Part shown: positions 44,381 through 52,582 of the stretch, piece after piece | How the letters are laid out: every line of letters starts with the position of its first letter | How positions within the stretch are numbered: the stretch's first letter is position 1 | Origin: Desulfovibrio sp. JC022 | Lineage (GTDB): Bacteria > Desulfobacterota > Desulfovibrionia > Desulfovibrionales > Desulfovibrionaceae | Reading direction: 5' to 3' | Length of the DNA: 64,000 nt | Assembly: GCF_010470665.1 (NCBI RefSeq) | Contig: NZ_VOPZ01000003.1 | Location: 370,430-434,429, forward strand | Position numbers and translations under genes: made by a program | Notes under the pieces: generated by a model | Told to the model about the DNA's origin: nothing | What the model saw: the letters and a program-made list of their open reading frames with translations, nothing else | The model's database searches: none

Positions 44381-45202
44381 ATGGTGGCCGTTATGAAGAC
44401 AGCAGAAGTTATCAGCAGGATCGAGTCACTTGTTCCTTCGGGGTTCGCTGCTCCTTGGGATAATTGCGGTGTTCAGATAGCGGGACCGGAAAGGGATGTG
44501 GCAAAGATTGCCGTGGCCCTTGATCCGTTGCCGCAGGTTGTTTCTTCAGCCCTTGAATGGGGAGCTCAGTTTATTCTGACCCATCATCCGCTGGCTATTG
44601 AAGCAAAGCTGCCCGCAAAGCTGGACTGGTTTCATGATGTGATGAAGCAGGTCTTTTGCGCGGATGCGACCCTTTTTGCTGCGCATACCTCTTTGGATGT
44701 GCAGTTCAAGGGAGCTGTTTCGTGGCTCGGGCGTGAGCTTGAGCTTGAAAATCTGCGGGTGCTTGATCATGTTGCGGAAAACGAGGCCGGTGATATACTT
44801 GGATACGGTTGTATCGGCGAGTATTCTTCCCCGGTTGTTTTCGCGGATTTTGTCGAGCGTGTTTCGCAGCTTGCCGGGTGCGGGGTTGTAGCCCTGTGCG
44901 GCCCGGAACCTGAAAAGGTGGGCTGTGTGGCAATGTGTCCCGGTTCAGGCTCTTCGTTCATGGATAAGGCTTTCGGCCTTGGAGCGGATGTATTCATTAC
45001 CGGGGATGTTAAATACCACCCTGCACAGGAAAGTGTGGGCGCGGTGCTTGATGTGGGGCATTTTTCTCTGGAAGAAGAGATGATGCGCCGTTTTTCAGTT
45101 CTTCTCGGAGAAGAACTTGGAAAAGAAGTGGAAGTTAAATTTTTCGGCGGACGCAATCCTTTTGCCTACCATGTGCAAGGGGAAGGCGTGCGCAGGCCCT
45201 GA
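44381..45202 (+). CDS. Nif3-like dinuclear metal centre protein
   Basis: 273 residues. NIF3/YbgI (GTP cyclohydrolase I type 2-like) fold: WDNCGVQIAG (Asp/Asn at start), FILTHHPL (His-His metal pair), LFAAHTSLD, VFITGDVKYHPA and DVGHFSLEEEMM. Hexameric toroid with a dinuclear metal site in solved homologues; biochemical role still unclear. ATG 44381 is used; a second ATG at 44393 is possible because the ribosome binding site is weak. The next gene codes for a zinc-ribbon coiled-coil protein, a frequent partner gene in many genomes. Confidence 0.92.
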   Translation: MVAVMKTAEVISRIESLVPSGFAAPWDNCGVQIAGPERDVAKIAVALDPLPQVVSSALEWGAQFILTHHPLAIEAKLPAKLDWFHDVMKQVFCADATLFAAHTSLDVQFKGAVSWLGRELELENLRVLDHVAENEAGDILGYGCIGEYSSPVVFADFVERVSQLAGCGVVALCGPEPEKVGCVAMCPGSGSSFMDKAFGLGADVFITGDVKYHPAQESVGAVLDVGHFSLEEEMMRRFSVLLGEELGKEVEVKFFGGRNPFAYHVQGEGVRRP

Positions 45203-45288
45203 AATACGGGCTGTCATGACAAAAGAGAATTCACAGGACCGTAGAGGCCTTACGGGACTGTATTGTTAAGTTTCCGAACATCGATGTG

Positions 45289-45315
45289 GCGGAGGCCTTT
45301 ATAAAGGCCGTCCGC
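45289..45315. repeat. Perfect inverted repeat in leader of zinc-ribbon gene
   Basis: GGCCTTTATAAAGGCC core (45294-45309) flanked by GCGGA and TCCGC in inverted orientation, ending 16 nt before ATG 45332. Could be an operator or an mRNA hairpin overlapping the translation initiation region. Confidence 0.7.
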
Positions 45316-45331
45316 AAAAGGGGACCCCATA

Positions 45332-46087
45332 ATGTATGAAAAACAGATAGAACAGCTTGTTGTTTTGCAGAAGGTTGATGACGAAATTCTCCTTCTTGAA
45401 GCGGAAATCGATCAGGCACCCAAAGATGTGGCTGCCCTTGAATCCCGCAAGGAATCCCTTGAAAAACGCAAGTTGCAGTTGACCGAAAAGCTTGATCTGC
45501 TTGCCGAGCAGAAGAAAAAGCTCGAAACCGAAATCGAAGAAGATTCCGTTAAGGTTAAGAAGAGCAAAAGCAAGCTGATGCTGGTCGGTACTACCAAGGA
45601 ATACCACGCCATGATGCGTGAGATGGACAACCTTGAAAAGTTGAACAGGCTCCGTGAAGAAGAAAAGGTAACCGTCCTTGAAGAAACTGCCCGTCAGACC
45701 GAGCTTGAGGCTGACATTGATGGCAAAATCAAGGAACTGGACGAAGAGCTGGACGAAAAGCGTGCCGGTCTCAAGGAAAAGTTGGCCGCTGCCAATGGTC
45801 AACTGAACAAACTTACCAAACGTCGTAACAAGGCTGGCGAAGTTGTGCCCAAGCCTATTCTCGGTCGTTACGAGTTTATTCGTTCCCGTCTTTCCCATCC
45901 GGTTATCGTGCCTGTTGAAGAAGCAGTCTGCGCTGGTTGTAACATCATGATTCCTCCGCAGGAATACAATGTTTTGCAGGAAGGAAAGCAGATTCTCAGC
46001 TGCCCCAACTGCCAGCGTCTTATTTACTGGATTGAGCATATTCCTGAAGCTGCAAAGCCCAAGGCTCTCCGGAAAGACGAAAAATAG
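45332..46087 (+). CDS. Coiled-coil protein with C4 zinc ribbon
   Basis: 251 residues. Residues 1-175 are one long coiled-coil hairpin rich in Glu/Lys (ESLEKRKLQLTEKLDLLAEQ). The C-terminus has a zinc ribbon with CAGC (about 203-206) and CPNC (about 227-230). This is the HP0958/FlgZ-CdsZ-like family (COG1579), linked in epsilonproteobacteria to RpoN stability and flagellin mRNA, and in chlamydia to nucleic-acid binding. In this position it is followed immediately by the RNase P RNA gene. AGGGGA precedes ATG 45332. Confidence 0.9.
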   Translation: MYEKQIEQLVVLQKVDDEILLLEAEIDQAPKDVAALESRKESLEKRKLQLTEKLDLLAEQKKKLETEIEEDSVKVKKSKSKLMLVGTTKEYHAMMREMDNLEKLNRLREEEKVTVLEETARQTELEADIDGKIKELDEELDEKRAGLKEKLAAANGQLNKLTKRRNKAGEVVPKPILGRYEFIRSRLSHPVIVPVEEAVCAGCNIMIPPQEYNVLQEGKQILSCPNCQRLIYWIEHIPEAAKPKALRKDEK

Positions 46088-46100
46088 TATCTAATTTTAA

Positions 46101-46465
46101 TGGAGTTGGACGGATCATCGCCGCGGCATTTATGCCGGGGAGGAAAGTCCGGGCTCCGCAGGGCAGGGCGCTGGGTAACTCCCAGCGGAAGTGATTCCGG
46201 GAAAGTGCCACAGAAAACAGACCGCCCCGGTGATTATTCACCGGAGTAAGGGTGAAACGGTGGGGTAAGAGCCCACCGGCGGGCATGGTGACATGTCCGG
46301 CCAGGTAAACCCCGTCCGGAGCAAGACCAAATAGGGAAGTGTTTGAGGCCGGCCCGGCCAAGCTTTCGGGTAGGTTGCTTGAGGTGTATGGTAACATGCA
46401 TCCTAGAGGAATGATGATCGTTTACCGCAAGGTAGATACAAGACCCGGCTTATAGTCCGACTCCT
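46101..46465 (+). ncRNA. rnpB: RNase P RNA (bacterial class A)
   Basis: Catalytic RNA that trims the 5' leader from tRNA precursors. Ends pair (GGAGTTGG near 46102 with CCGACTCC near 46457-46464). Universally conserved stretches are visible: GAGGAAAGTCCGGGCTCC (about 46139), ACAGAA, AGGGTGAAACGGTGGGGTAAGAG (about 46248), and the 3' block ACCCGGCTTATAG (about 46443). Starts 14 nt after the zinc-ribbon gene stop and ends just before a strong terminator. Ends are estimated from pairing. Confidence 0.96.
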
Positions 46466-46482
46466 CTTTTATTGTATAGATT

Positions 46483-46518
46483 AAAAAGGGGCAGCCTTAG
46501 GGCTGCCCCTTTTTTTAT
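46483..46518 (+). terminator. Terminator of rnpB
   Basis: 14-bp perfect inverted repeat (46483-46496 with 46501-46514) with a TTAG loop and a run of Ts. Confidence 0.93.
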
Positions 46519-46550
46519 AATTAATGCATTCAATGACGGCTTGTAATACA

Positions 46551-46640
46551 AGGCGGCGAAGCCTTGATAAAAGTTTCTTTGGCCCTCGGAGAGCCGCCGG
46601 AGGCAAACTCTTTCGATCAAAAGCGCGCAGCGCATCAAAA
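46551..46640 (+). repeat. Dispersed modular intergenic repeat, copy D
   Basis: Starts GGCGGCGAAGCC, TTGATAAAAGTTTC, continues with GAGCCGCCGGAGGC and the same 3' extension as copy C (AACTCTTTCG ... GCGCGCAGCGCATC). The central hairpin is reduced. It lies immediately upstream of ispDF. Confidence 0.8.
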
Positions 46641-46654
46641 AGGATTTAAAAAGT

Positions 46655-47845
46655 ATGAGTAGCTCCGGTGAAACATGGGCCGTACTGCTGGCAGCAGGCA
46701 GCGGCACCCGTCTGGCAGAGGCCGCAGGCGGGGTCAAGAAACAATTCCTCGAATGGAAGGGGCTTCCGCTCTTCTGGCATTCCGCCATTACTTTTTCAAG
46801 TACTCCTGCTGTTTCCGGCATAGTCTTTGTGTTTCCCCCCGATCAGGTAGATGAAATGCGGGATGTTGTGGCCAAGCTGGACGGTGCTGACTCCCTTGGT
46901 ATGCGTTTTAAGGTTACAGCCGGTGGAAAGCGCAGGCAGGATTCCGTGTTCAACGGCTTGAATGAACTGCCTTCAGGGTGTACCCATGTGCTGGTTCATG
47001 ATTCTGCGCGTCCTTTTGCTTCGGTGAAAATGGTCAGTGGAATCATTGATCGTTTGCGTTCCGGTAACGAAGCGGTCATTCCTGCAATTGATGTGACTGA
47101 TACCATCAAGGAAGTGGAAGACGGAATTGTTGAGAAAACGTTGGTCCGCTCCCGTTTGAAGGCAGTGCAGACCCCGCAGGGCTTTTCATTGCCGACTCTT
47201 TATGCCGCCCACAAGCAGGCGGAAGATGAAGGCTGGGATGTGACCGATGACGCTTCCATGGTGGAAATGGCTGGAAAAAATGTTCATATTTGTGATGGAG
47301 AAGAGGGTAACATCAAGATGACCAACCCTGAAGATTTGAAGAAGATCGAAGCTGACAAACGGACCATTCCCTGTGTGGGTTGGGGCTACGATGTTCATAG
47401 ATTCGGTGAAGGGCGGCCTATGGTGCTCGGCGGCGTGCCTATTGCCGGCGGACCGGAAGTTATCGCCCATTCCGATGGTGACGTACTGCTTCATGCTTTG
47501 GCTGATGCCGTTCTGGGACTTTTTGGAGGCGGTGACATCGGTCATCATTTTCCGGATACTTCCGCAGCCTGTGAAAATATGTCCAGCGGGATTATTTTGA
47601 AAGAGGTTCTGGTTAAGGCTGAAGAGGCCGGAGTGGAGATTGTCCACGTGGACCTGACCGTCATCAGCCAGATTCCCAAGCTTTCCCCGCACCGGGAACT
47701 TATCCGCAAAAATATTGCTTCGGTCATGGGACTTGATAAAGCGCAGGTCAATGTGAAGGCCACCACCGAAGAGAAGCTCGGCTTCACCGGCGAGAAAAAA
47801 GGCATTAAGGCCGTCGCTGCGGTAACCGGACTGAAACAGATTTAA
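46655..47845 (+). CDS. ispDF: Bifunctional IspD/IspF isoprenoid synthesis enzyme
   Basis: 396 residues. Residues 1-230: IspD, 2-C-methyl-D-erythritol 4-phosphate cytidylyltransferase (LLAAGSGTRLAEAAGGVKKQF, VLVHDSARPF, PQGFSLPTL, DDASMVE). Residues about 235-396: IspF, 2-C-methyl-D-erythritol 2,4-cyclodiphosphate synthase (GYDVHRFGEGRPMVLGGV with the D-x-H zinc motif, HSDGDVLLHALADAVLG, ATTEEKLGFTG). One chain carries steps 3 and 5 of the non-mevalonate pathway; such fusions are known in alpha-, delta- and epsilonproteobacteria. AGGA lies 10 nt before ATG 46655. Confidence 0.96.
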   Translation: MSSSGETWAVLLAAGSGTRLAEAAGGVKKQFLEWKGLPLFWHSAITFSSTPAVSGIVFVFPPDQVDEMRDVVAKLDGADSLGMRFKVTAGGKRRQDSVFNGLNELPSGCTHVLVHDSARPFASVKMVSGIIDRLRSGNEAVIPAIDVTDTIKEVEDGIVEKTLVRSRLKAVQTPQGFSLPTLYAAHKQAEDEGWDVTDDASMVEMAGKNVHICDGEEGNIKMTNPEDLKKIEADKRTIPCVGWGYDVHRFGEGRPMVLGGVPIAGGPEVIAHSDGDVLLHALADAVLGLFGGGDIGHHFPDTSAACENMSSGIILKEVLVKAEEAGVEIVHVDLTVISQIPKLSPHRELIRKNIASVMGLDKAQVNVKATTEEKLGFTGEKKGIKAVAAVTGLKQI

Positions 47846-47854
47846 GGTTAGAAC

Positions 47855-48742
47855 ATGAGCGGGAAATTCTTTTTGAAATCAATTCTGGTGTTGGCGCTGC
47901 TCGCAGCAGTTGCTGCCGGGGGGTATTTCAAACTGGAAGAGTTTTCCGCTGCCAAGGTCCGTGAGGCTGTAGACCGTCACGCTGATCTGGTTCGGGTGGA
48001 TTTTGAACGGGCTTTGATCAATCCTTTTGATAAGTCCCTGCATGTCTGGAATATGGATTGCCGTTTTGCTACCGGAGCCGGATGTACGGTCCGGAAGTTG
48101 GAAGTGGAGTCTTTTGACCGCGATCATAGCCTGCCCCGCTTTTTTCGGGGAAGGGTTCAGGGAGTGTCCGTCCCGGTTGAGTTTGTTAATCTGGGAACAT
48201 TGGCCCGAGATTTCCGGAAAATGGGTTATGAAAAATTGGATTTTGACCTATTTGCCGACTACAGCTATGAAGACGAAACCAAACGGCTGTCAGTAAAGTC
48301 GATAAATTTTGACGGAGCGGACCTCTGCCGGGTCAGCGCGGGATTCAGTCTCGGCGATGTGAACTTGCAAGGAGCCGGAATAAGCGGTTTTATTGGAACC
48401 AGCATGCTTGACGGTTCACTTGTCTGGCAGGATCTGTCCTTTACGGAAAAAGTGGTGGCGTTGTCTGCCGCAAGTGAAGGAGTCGGAGCGGAAGTTTACC
48501 GGGAAAAAATGCTTGAGTCCCTGCAATTGGAAATGCAGGAGGCCAGAAGTCTCGGTAACGGCTATGCTGAAAATTTTTATGCCGAACTTATGAAATTTTT
48601 AGAAAAACCCGGAAGACTGGTCGTAAGGGCTGATCCTGCGGAACCTGTGCCCCTGATTTATATGTTCATGGGGCGCAGCTTTGAAGAACTGCTTGACCTT
48701 TATGGCATTACGGTCGAGGCAAATTTTTATTCAAGAAAATAA
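47855..48742 (+). CDS. Membrane-anchored periplasmic protein of unknown function
   Basis: 295 residues, no family recognised. One N-terminal membrane segment (about 7-24), then a mainly beta-strand periplasmic-looking domain (FERALINPFDKSLHVWNMDCRFATG, RLSVKSINFDGADLCRVSAGFSLGDVNLQGAGI) and a helical region near 210-250 (YREKMLESLQLEMQEARSL). The beta repeats with Asp/Gly turns recall AsmA/DUF945-like lipid-transfer folds, but this is only a visual likeness. It lies 9 nt after ispDF and 9 nt before cysS, so it is in the same transcript. Confidence 0.75.
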   Translation: MSGKFFLKSILVLALLAAVAAGGYFKLEEFSAAKVREAVDRHADLVRVDFERALINPFDKSLHVWNMDCRFATGAGCTVRKLEVESFDRDHSLPRFFRGRVQGVSVPVEFVNLGTLARDFRKMGYEKLDFDLFADYSYEDETKRLSVKSINFDGADLCRVSAGFSLGDVNLQGAGISGFIGTSMLDGSLVWQDLSFTEKVVALSAASEGVGAEVYREKMLESLQLEMQEARSLGNGYAENFYAELMKFLEKPGRLVVRADPAEPVPLIYMFMGRSFEELLDLYGITVEANFYSRK

Positions 48743-48751
48743 GGAGTGGCT

Positions 48752-50209
48752 ATGCGCCTATACAATACACTCAAGCGGAAAAAAGAAGAGTTCGAGCCTT
48801 TGAACGGCAATAAGGTAAATCTTTACGCCTGCGGAATCACTGCTTACGATCTCTGCCATATCGGCCATGCCCGTTCTTCCGTTGTTTTCGATATTCTGGT
48901 CCGTTACCTGCGCTTCAAGGGTTACGATGTTACCTTTGTGCGCAACTTCACTGATATTGATGACAAGATCATCAACCGGGCCAATGAGACCGGAGTTACA
49001 GCCACCGAACTTGCTGAGAAATTCATTGGCGAATTTTACGTGGATATGGATAAGCTGAACATTCTGCGCGCGGATATCGAGCCCAAATGCACCGAGCATA
49101 TTCCGGAAATGATTGAGCTTACCCAGAATCTGATTGAAAAGGATCATGCCTACTCCACTCCTTCCGGTGATGTTTATTTTAAGGTTCGTTCTTTTGATGA
49201 TTACGGGAAGCTTTCCGGCAGGAACATCGAAGACCTGCAATCCGGTGCGCGTATTCAGCCCGGCGAAGAAAAGAAAGATCCCCTTGATTTTGCTCTTTGG
49301 AAAGCAGCCAAGCCCGGCGAACCTTCCTGGGAAAGTCCCTGGGGCGAAGGTCGTCCCGGTTGGCATCTGGAATGTTCGGCCATGAGTGAAAAATATTTTG
49401 AACTTCCCTTTGATATTCACGGCGGTGGACAGGATCTTAGTTTCCCGCACCATGAAAACGAAATTGCCCAGAGTGAAGCGGCTACCGGCAAGGAAATGGC
49501 TCGTTTTTGGGTTCACAACGGTTTCGTGCAGATCAATTCCGAGAAAATGTCCAAGTCCCTTGGCAACTTTTTCACCATCCGGGATATCCTCGATAAATTC
49601 ATGCCCGAAACCCTGCGCTATTTTCTGCTGACCATGCATTACCGCAGTCCTCTTGATTTTTCCTTTGAAGCTCTTGAGGAAGCTGAAAAAGGTATCCGCC
49701 GCGTCTATTCCGCGTTGGAGCAGACTGGTGAAGCTTTGCAGAAAGCCAAGTGGTCCAAGGCTGCACTGCCGGAAGAAGTTCTGGCCGAGATCGAAAGTGC
49801 TGAAAAGGGCTGGGCCGAAGCTATGGAAGATGACATGAATACCGCCGGAGCAATGGGGCATATGTTTACCCTGATCCGTCTGGCCGGACGCATCGCTGAG
49901 GAAAAAGCATGGCGTAAGTCAGAAGGCGGCCGTGACGCATGGACCCGTATCCTTGAAGATATGAAAGAATGGGGTGAAGTTCTCGGCATTTTCACCAGAG
50001 ATCCCAAAGAGTTTCTTGAGGAACTGAAACTCTGTATGCTGGAGCGTAAGGGAATTGAGGTTGCCAAGGTGGAAGAGCTCGTTGCTGCCCGCAAGGAAGC
50101 CCGTAAAAACAAGGATTTTGCCCGTTCCGATGAAATCAGGGATGAACTGATCGAATTGGGCATTGAAGTAAAAGATACCCCACAGGGAGCGGTCTGGACT
50201 GTTATTTAG
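48752..50209 (+). CDS. cysS: Cysteinyl-tRNA synthetase
   Basis: 485 residues. Class I synthetase: [17 protein letters not shown] contains the first zinc Cys and the HIGH motif, WHLECSAM and [10 protein letters not shown] give the remaining zinc ligands, and [10 protein letters not shown] is the KMSKS loop. Cytoplasmic. Start set at ATG 48752, 5 nt after AAGGAG (48741-48746); a GTG at 48746 would overlap the ribosome binding site. ispDF next to cysS is a common neighbourhood. Confidence 0.97.
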   Translation: MRLYNTLKRKKEEFEPLNGNKVNLYACGITAYDLCHIGHARSSVVFDILVRYLRFKGYDVTFVRNFTDIDDKIINRANETGVTATELAEKFIGEFYVDMDKLNILRADIEPKCTEHIPEMIELTQNLIEKDHAYSTPSGDVYFKVRSFDDYGKLSGRNIEDLQSGARIQPGEEKKDPLDFALWKAAKPGEPSWESPWGEGRPGWHLECSAMSEKYFELPFDIHGGGQDLSFPHHENEIAQSEAATGKEMARFWVHNGFVQINSEKMSKSLGNFFTIRDILDKFMPETLRYFLLTMHYRSPLDFSFEALEEAEKGIRRVYSALEQTGEALQKAKWSKAALPEEVLAEIESAEKGWAEAMEDDMNTAGAMGHMFTLIRLAGRIAEEKAWRKSEGGRDAWTRILEDMKEWGEVLGIFTRDPKEFLEELKLCMLERKGIEVAKVEELVAARKEARKNKDFARSDEIRDELIELGIEVKDTPQGAVWTVI

Positions 50210-50242
50210 AGCTTTTGTTTTTATAGAAAAAAGATCATTTTT

Positions 50243-50280
50243 AAGAAACCGGATTGCTATCCGGTTTCTTTTTTTTTTAT
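50243..50280 (+). terminator. Terminator of ispDF-cysS
   Basis: 12-bp perfect inverted repeat AAGAAACCGGAT / ATCCGGTTTCTT (50243-50254 with 50259-50270) and a run of ten Ts. Confidence 0.95.
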
Positions 50281-50327
50281 AACGAGGTACGATTAAAGAA
50301 AATCTATCTTTTATTTTGGGGATGTAC

Positions 50328-52034
50328 ATGAGAATTGGTTTAAAGGGTAAAAGCTATTTAATTGTTTCTTTCATTTGTCTGGTGGTCTTTATGAGCGGCA
50401 GTGTGCTGGTCTATCAGCTCAGCAGTCGGTCTATTTCCAAGGTTGAGAAAGTGCTGATGGAAGAAAATCTCAGTCGGGCTGATTTTGCTGTGCAGGAGAG
50501 TTCTCGAGGGTTGCAGAGTTTTTGTCGGGACTGGAGTTGGTGGGATGATACATATTATTTTGTTCAAGATCTTAACGAACAGTATATTCGTTCGAATCTA
50601 ACTGAAGAAATCCTGACCAACCTTGATCTTGATTTAGTCATGTTTTTTGGCAAAGAAGGTAAACATATTCTCACACATTCTGCTGAGGGGATGGAATCCG
50701 CAGAGCTTTGTTTCGTTACCGATGGATGCCAGGGAAGCAATATTGTCCATAAATCAGGGCATGATGGGTTGACCGGTCTGGTAAGGATTAATCACAGGTT
50801 GATGCAGATCAGCGTCCAGAAAATCTTAGACAGCAATATAGAAAAGACTCCTGTGGGTACTCTGGTCATGGGACGTTATTTCGGTGACCGACAGTTAGTT
50901 AAGTTGGGTAAGGCCTTACAGATGGATTTGTCTTTTCAGGAATTAAAAGATGTCCCTGAAAAAGATATATTTTTTGTTTCTCCGGAAAGCGTAGAAGAGA
51001 AATTGAAGGGATTTATGGTTCTGCGTGATATTTTCGGAAAACCTCTGGTTCTGCTGAGTCTGGCTATGGAGCGTGATGCTTACAAGATTGGCAGTTCTCA
51101 GTTTACGATTTTTATTTATTTCATGTGCGGTTCCCTTTTGCTGCTAGGCATTGCCGTTACTTTTGTACTCAACAGATATTTTGTTTCGCGGGTGAAGATC
51201 TTACAGGGGCAGTTGCGCGGTGAATATTTCACCGGGCCGGAGAAAAGAGAGTTGCAATTGCGCGGAAATGACGAACTCAATGACCTTTCTGATTCTGTAA
51301 ATGAAATTTTGGTCCTGTTGCAGGAACAAAAAGCAAAGGCGGAAGCCGCCAGTAAGGTTAAGACTGAATTTCTAGCAAATATGAGTCATGAAATTCGTAC
51401 TCCCATGCATTCAATTCTTGGAATGGTGGAGCTGCTTAAAGAAACAAAAATGGATGATGAACAGCAGGACTTTTTGAATGTCGCCGGAACTGCCGGGGAA
51501 AATCTTCTTGAGATTATCAACGATGTTCTAGAGATTTCTAAGATTGAAGCCGGACATTTGGAAATTGAGAACCAGGAATTCATGTTGCGAGAGATGGTGG
51601 AGCGGGTTTCCGGGATTTTTGCTGCGGACGCTGCTCGAAAAGGATTGCAGATTGTTACCAAATTTGATGGCGATGTTCCTGATCGAGTCATCGGCGATGC
51701 TACCAGAATCAGGCAGGTGTTGAATAACCTGATCAGTAATGCTGTGAAATTTACCAGTGCAGGGACAATTGATGTTTTACTTTATTCTGATAGCGGAAAA
51801 ATATTTTTTGCAGTGAAAGATGAAGGGATCGGAATATCCGAAGATAAACTCAGTCATGTTTTCAAGAGTTTTACTCAGGCTGATTCCTCCACATCACGTA
51901 AGTACGGTGGAACCGGGCTTGGATTGCCCATATCCCGTAAACTGGTGGAACTGATGGGCGGGAAAATTTTTGTATCCAGCACGGTGGGAGAGGGAACCAC
52001 ATTTCGTTTTTATGTGAATCTTGGAATTGTTTAA
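50328..52034 (+). CDS. CHASE4-HAMP sensor histidine kinase
   Basis: 568 residues. Membrane segment (about 8-28), extracytoplasmic CHASE4 domain with its FCRDWSWWDDTYYFV signature (about 67-81), second membrane segment (about 262-282), HAMP-like linker, then HisKA with H354 in FLANMSHEIRTPMHS and HATPase (NLISNAVKFT, DEGIGI, GTGLGLPISRKLVELMGG). The kinase core is of the hybrid-kinase/BarA type, yet no receiver follows. Start at ATG 50328, behind GGGGA; two upstream start codons are possible. No response regulator gene adjoins. Signal unknown. Confidence 0.9.
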   Translation: MRIGLKGKSYLIVSFICLVVFMSGSVLVYQLSSRSISKVEKVLMEENLSRADFAVQESSRGLQSFCRDWSWWDDTYYFVQDLNEQYIRSNLTEEILTNLDLDLVMFFGKEGKHILTHSAEGMESAELCFVTDGCQGSNIVHKSGHDGLTGLVRINHRLMQISVQKILDSNIEKTPVGTLVMGRYFGDRQLVKLGKALQMDLSFQELKDVPEKDIFFVSPESVEEKLKGFMVLRDIFGKPLVLLSLAMERDAYKIGSSQFTIFIYFMCGSLLLLGIAVTFVLNRYFVSRVKILQGQLRGEYFTGPEKRELQLRGNDELNDLSDSVNEILVLLQEQKAKAEAASKVKTEFLANMSHEIRTPMHSILGMVELLKETKMDDEQQDFLNVAGTAGENLLEIINDVLEISKIEAGHLEIENQEFMLREMVERVSGIFAADAARKGLQIVTKFDGDVPDRVIGDATRIRQVLNNLISNAVKFTSAGTIDVLLYSDSGKIFFAVKDEGIGISEDKLSHVFKSFTQADSSTSRKYGGTGLGLPISRKLVELMGGKIFVSSTVGEGTTFRFYVNLGIV

Positions 52035-52140
52035 GTCCGATCTATCGATTGATCTGATTATACTTGTGATCTGCTATTGACATGGGTAATGTAGGATTTA
52101 ATTGGTAAGGAAGTGTAGATAAACAACCTGTGAGGTTCAG

Positions 52141-52293
52141 ATGTCAGATTTTCTTAGTCTGATTGCGGTTTTCGCAATCGTCTTCATCGTTGTTAAAGTG
52201 GTGATCCCGAAAATGGGAATTGCACCGTGACAGATCGGTAAGGGACCCCGTGGGGGCTCCAAAGGTAAAGACGGCGGCTGCGGAGGCAAGTAA
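52141..52293 (+). CDS. Candidate small membrane selenoprotein (in-frame TGA at 52228-52230)
   Basis: 50 codons if TGA at codon 30 is read as selenocysteine. Residues 3-23 form one membrane helix (FLSLIAVFAIVFIVVKVVI), followed by PKMGIAP, then Sec30, then a basic Gly-rich tail QIGKGPRGGSKGKDGGCGGK with Cys47, ending at TAA 52291-52293. GAGG (52132-52135) lies 5 nt before the ATG. The 20 codons after TGA use the genome's usual codons and keep the frame up to 4 nt before fmdB. Downstream of TGA, ACCCC (52245-52249) pairs with GGGG around a GTG loop, the loop 20-22 nt from the TGA as in bacterial SECIS elements. Alternative: a 29-residue peptide with a real stop. Topology resembles SelK/SelS-like membrane selenoproteins only in plan. 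Confidence 0.66.
52242..52260 (+). promoter_or_regulatory. Possible bacterial SECIS hairpin
   Basis: CCCC (52246-52249) pairs with GGGG (52253-52256) around the loop GTG. Two or three outer pairs (GGG/CUCC) extend it across an A-C mismatch. The apical loop begins 20 nt after the in-frame TGA, inside the window known for bacterial SECIS elements, and contains the required G. Confidence 0.55.
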
Positions 52294-52297
52294 CTAG

Positions 52298-52507
52298 ATG
52301 CCTATTTATGAATACAAGTGTAACGTGTGCGGGCATGAATTTGAGGAACTGGTCCTTTCTGCCAGTGCCGAAAATCCTGTTTGCCCGGAATGCAAAAGCC
52401 CGGATACCGGAAAGCTGCTCTCGTCATTTAGTTCAGGAGCTTCATTTTCCGACCCTGTTCCTTCCATTCCTCCGGGAGGAGGTTGCGGAAGCTCAGGTTT
52501 TTCGTGA
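52298..52507 (+). CDS. FmdB-family zinc ribbon protein
   Basis: 69 residues. Starts with the FmdB signature [16 protein letters not shown]; second pair CPECKS completes a Cys4 zinc ribbon. The tail is Ser/Gly-rich with a Cys ([10 protein letters not shown]). FmdB proteins were named from a methylotroph regulatory locus; true function is unknown. The start is 4 nt after the candidate selenoprotein stop, with GGAGG (52282-52286) inside that gene's last codons, so the two are co-translated. Both end in Gly-rich tails holding one Cys. Confidence 0.92.
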   Translation: MPIYEYKCNVCGHEFEELVLSASAENPVCPECKSPDTGKLLSSFSSGASFSDPVPSIPPGGGCGSSGFS

Positions 52508-52542
52508 GATTAAACAGTTCTTCCGGTCGGAAGATTGATGAC

Positions 52543-52580
52543 AAAACGGCCCTGATTCATTTGAATCTGGGCCGTTTTTT
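52543..52580. terminator. Terminator between fmdB and CgeB-like gene
   Basis: AAAACGGCCC / GGGCCGTTTT stem with an inner GATTC/GAATC pair (52543-52576), with A/T runs on both sides, so it can act in both directions. Confidence 0.88.
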
Positions 52581-52582
52581 AT

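Noticed and set aside
52077..52105. Promoter TTGACA in front of the candidate selenoprotein
   Set aside because: The -35 is perfect but no acceptable -10 lies 16-18 nt downstream; read-through or another promoter is as likely.
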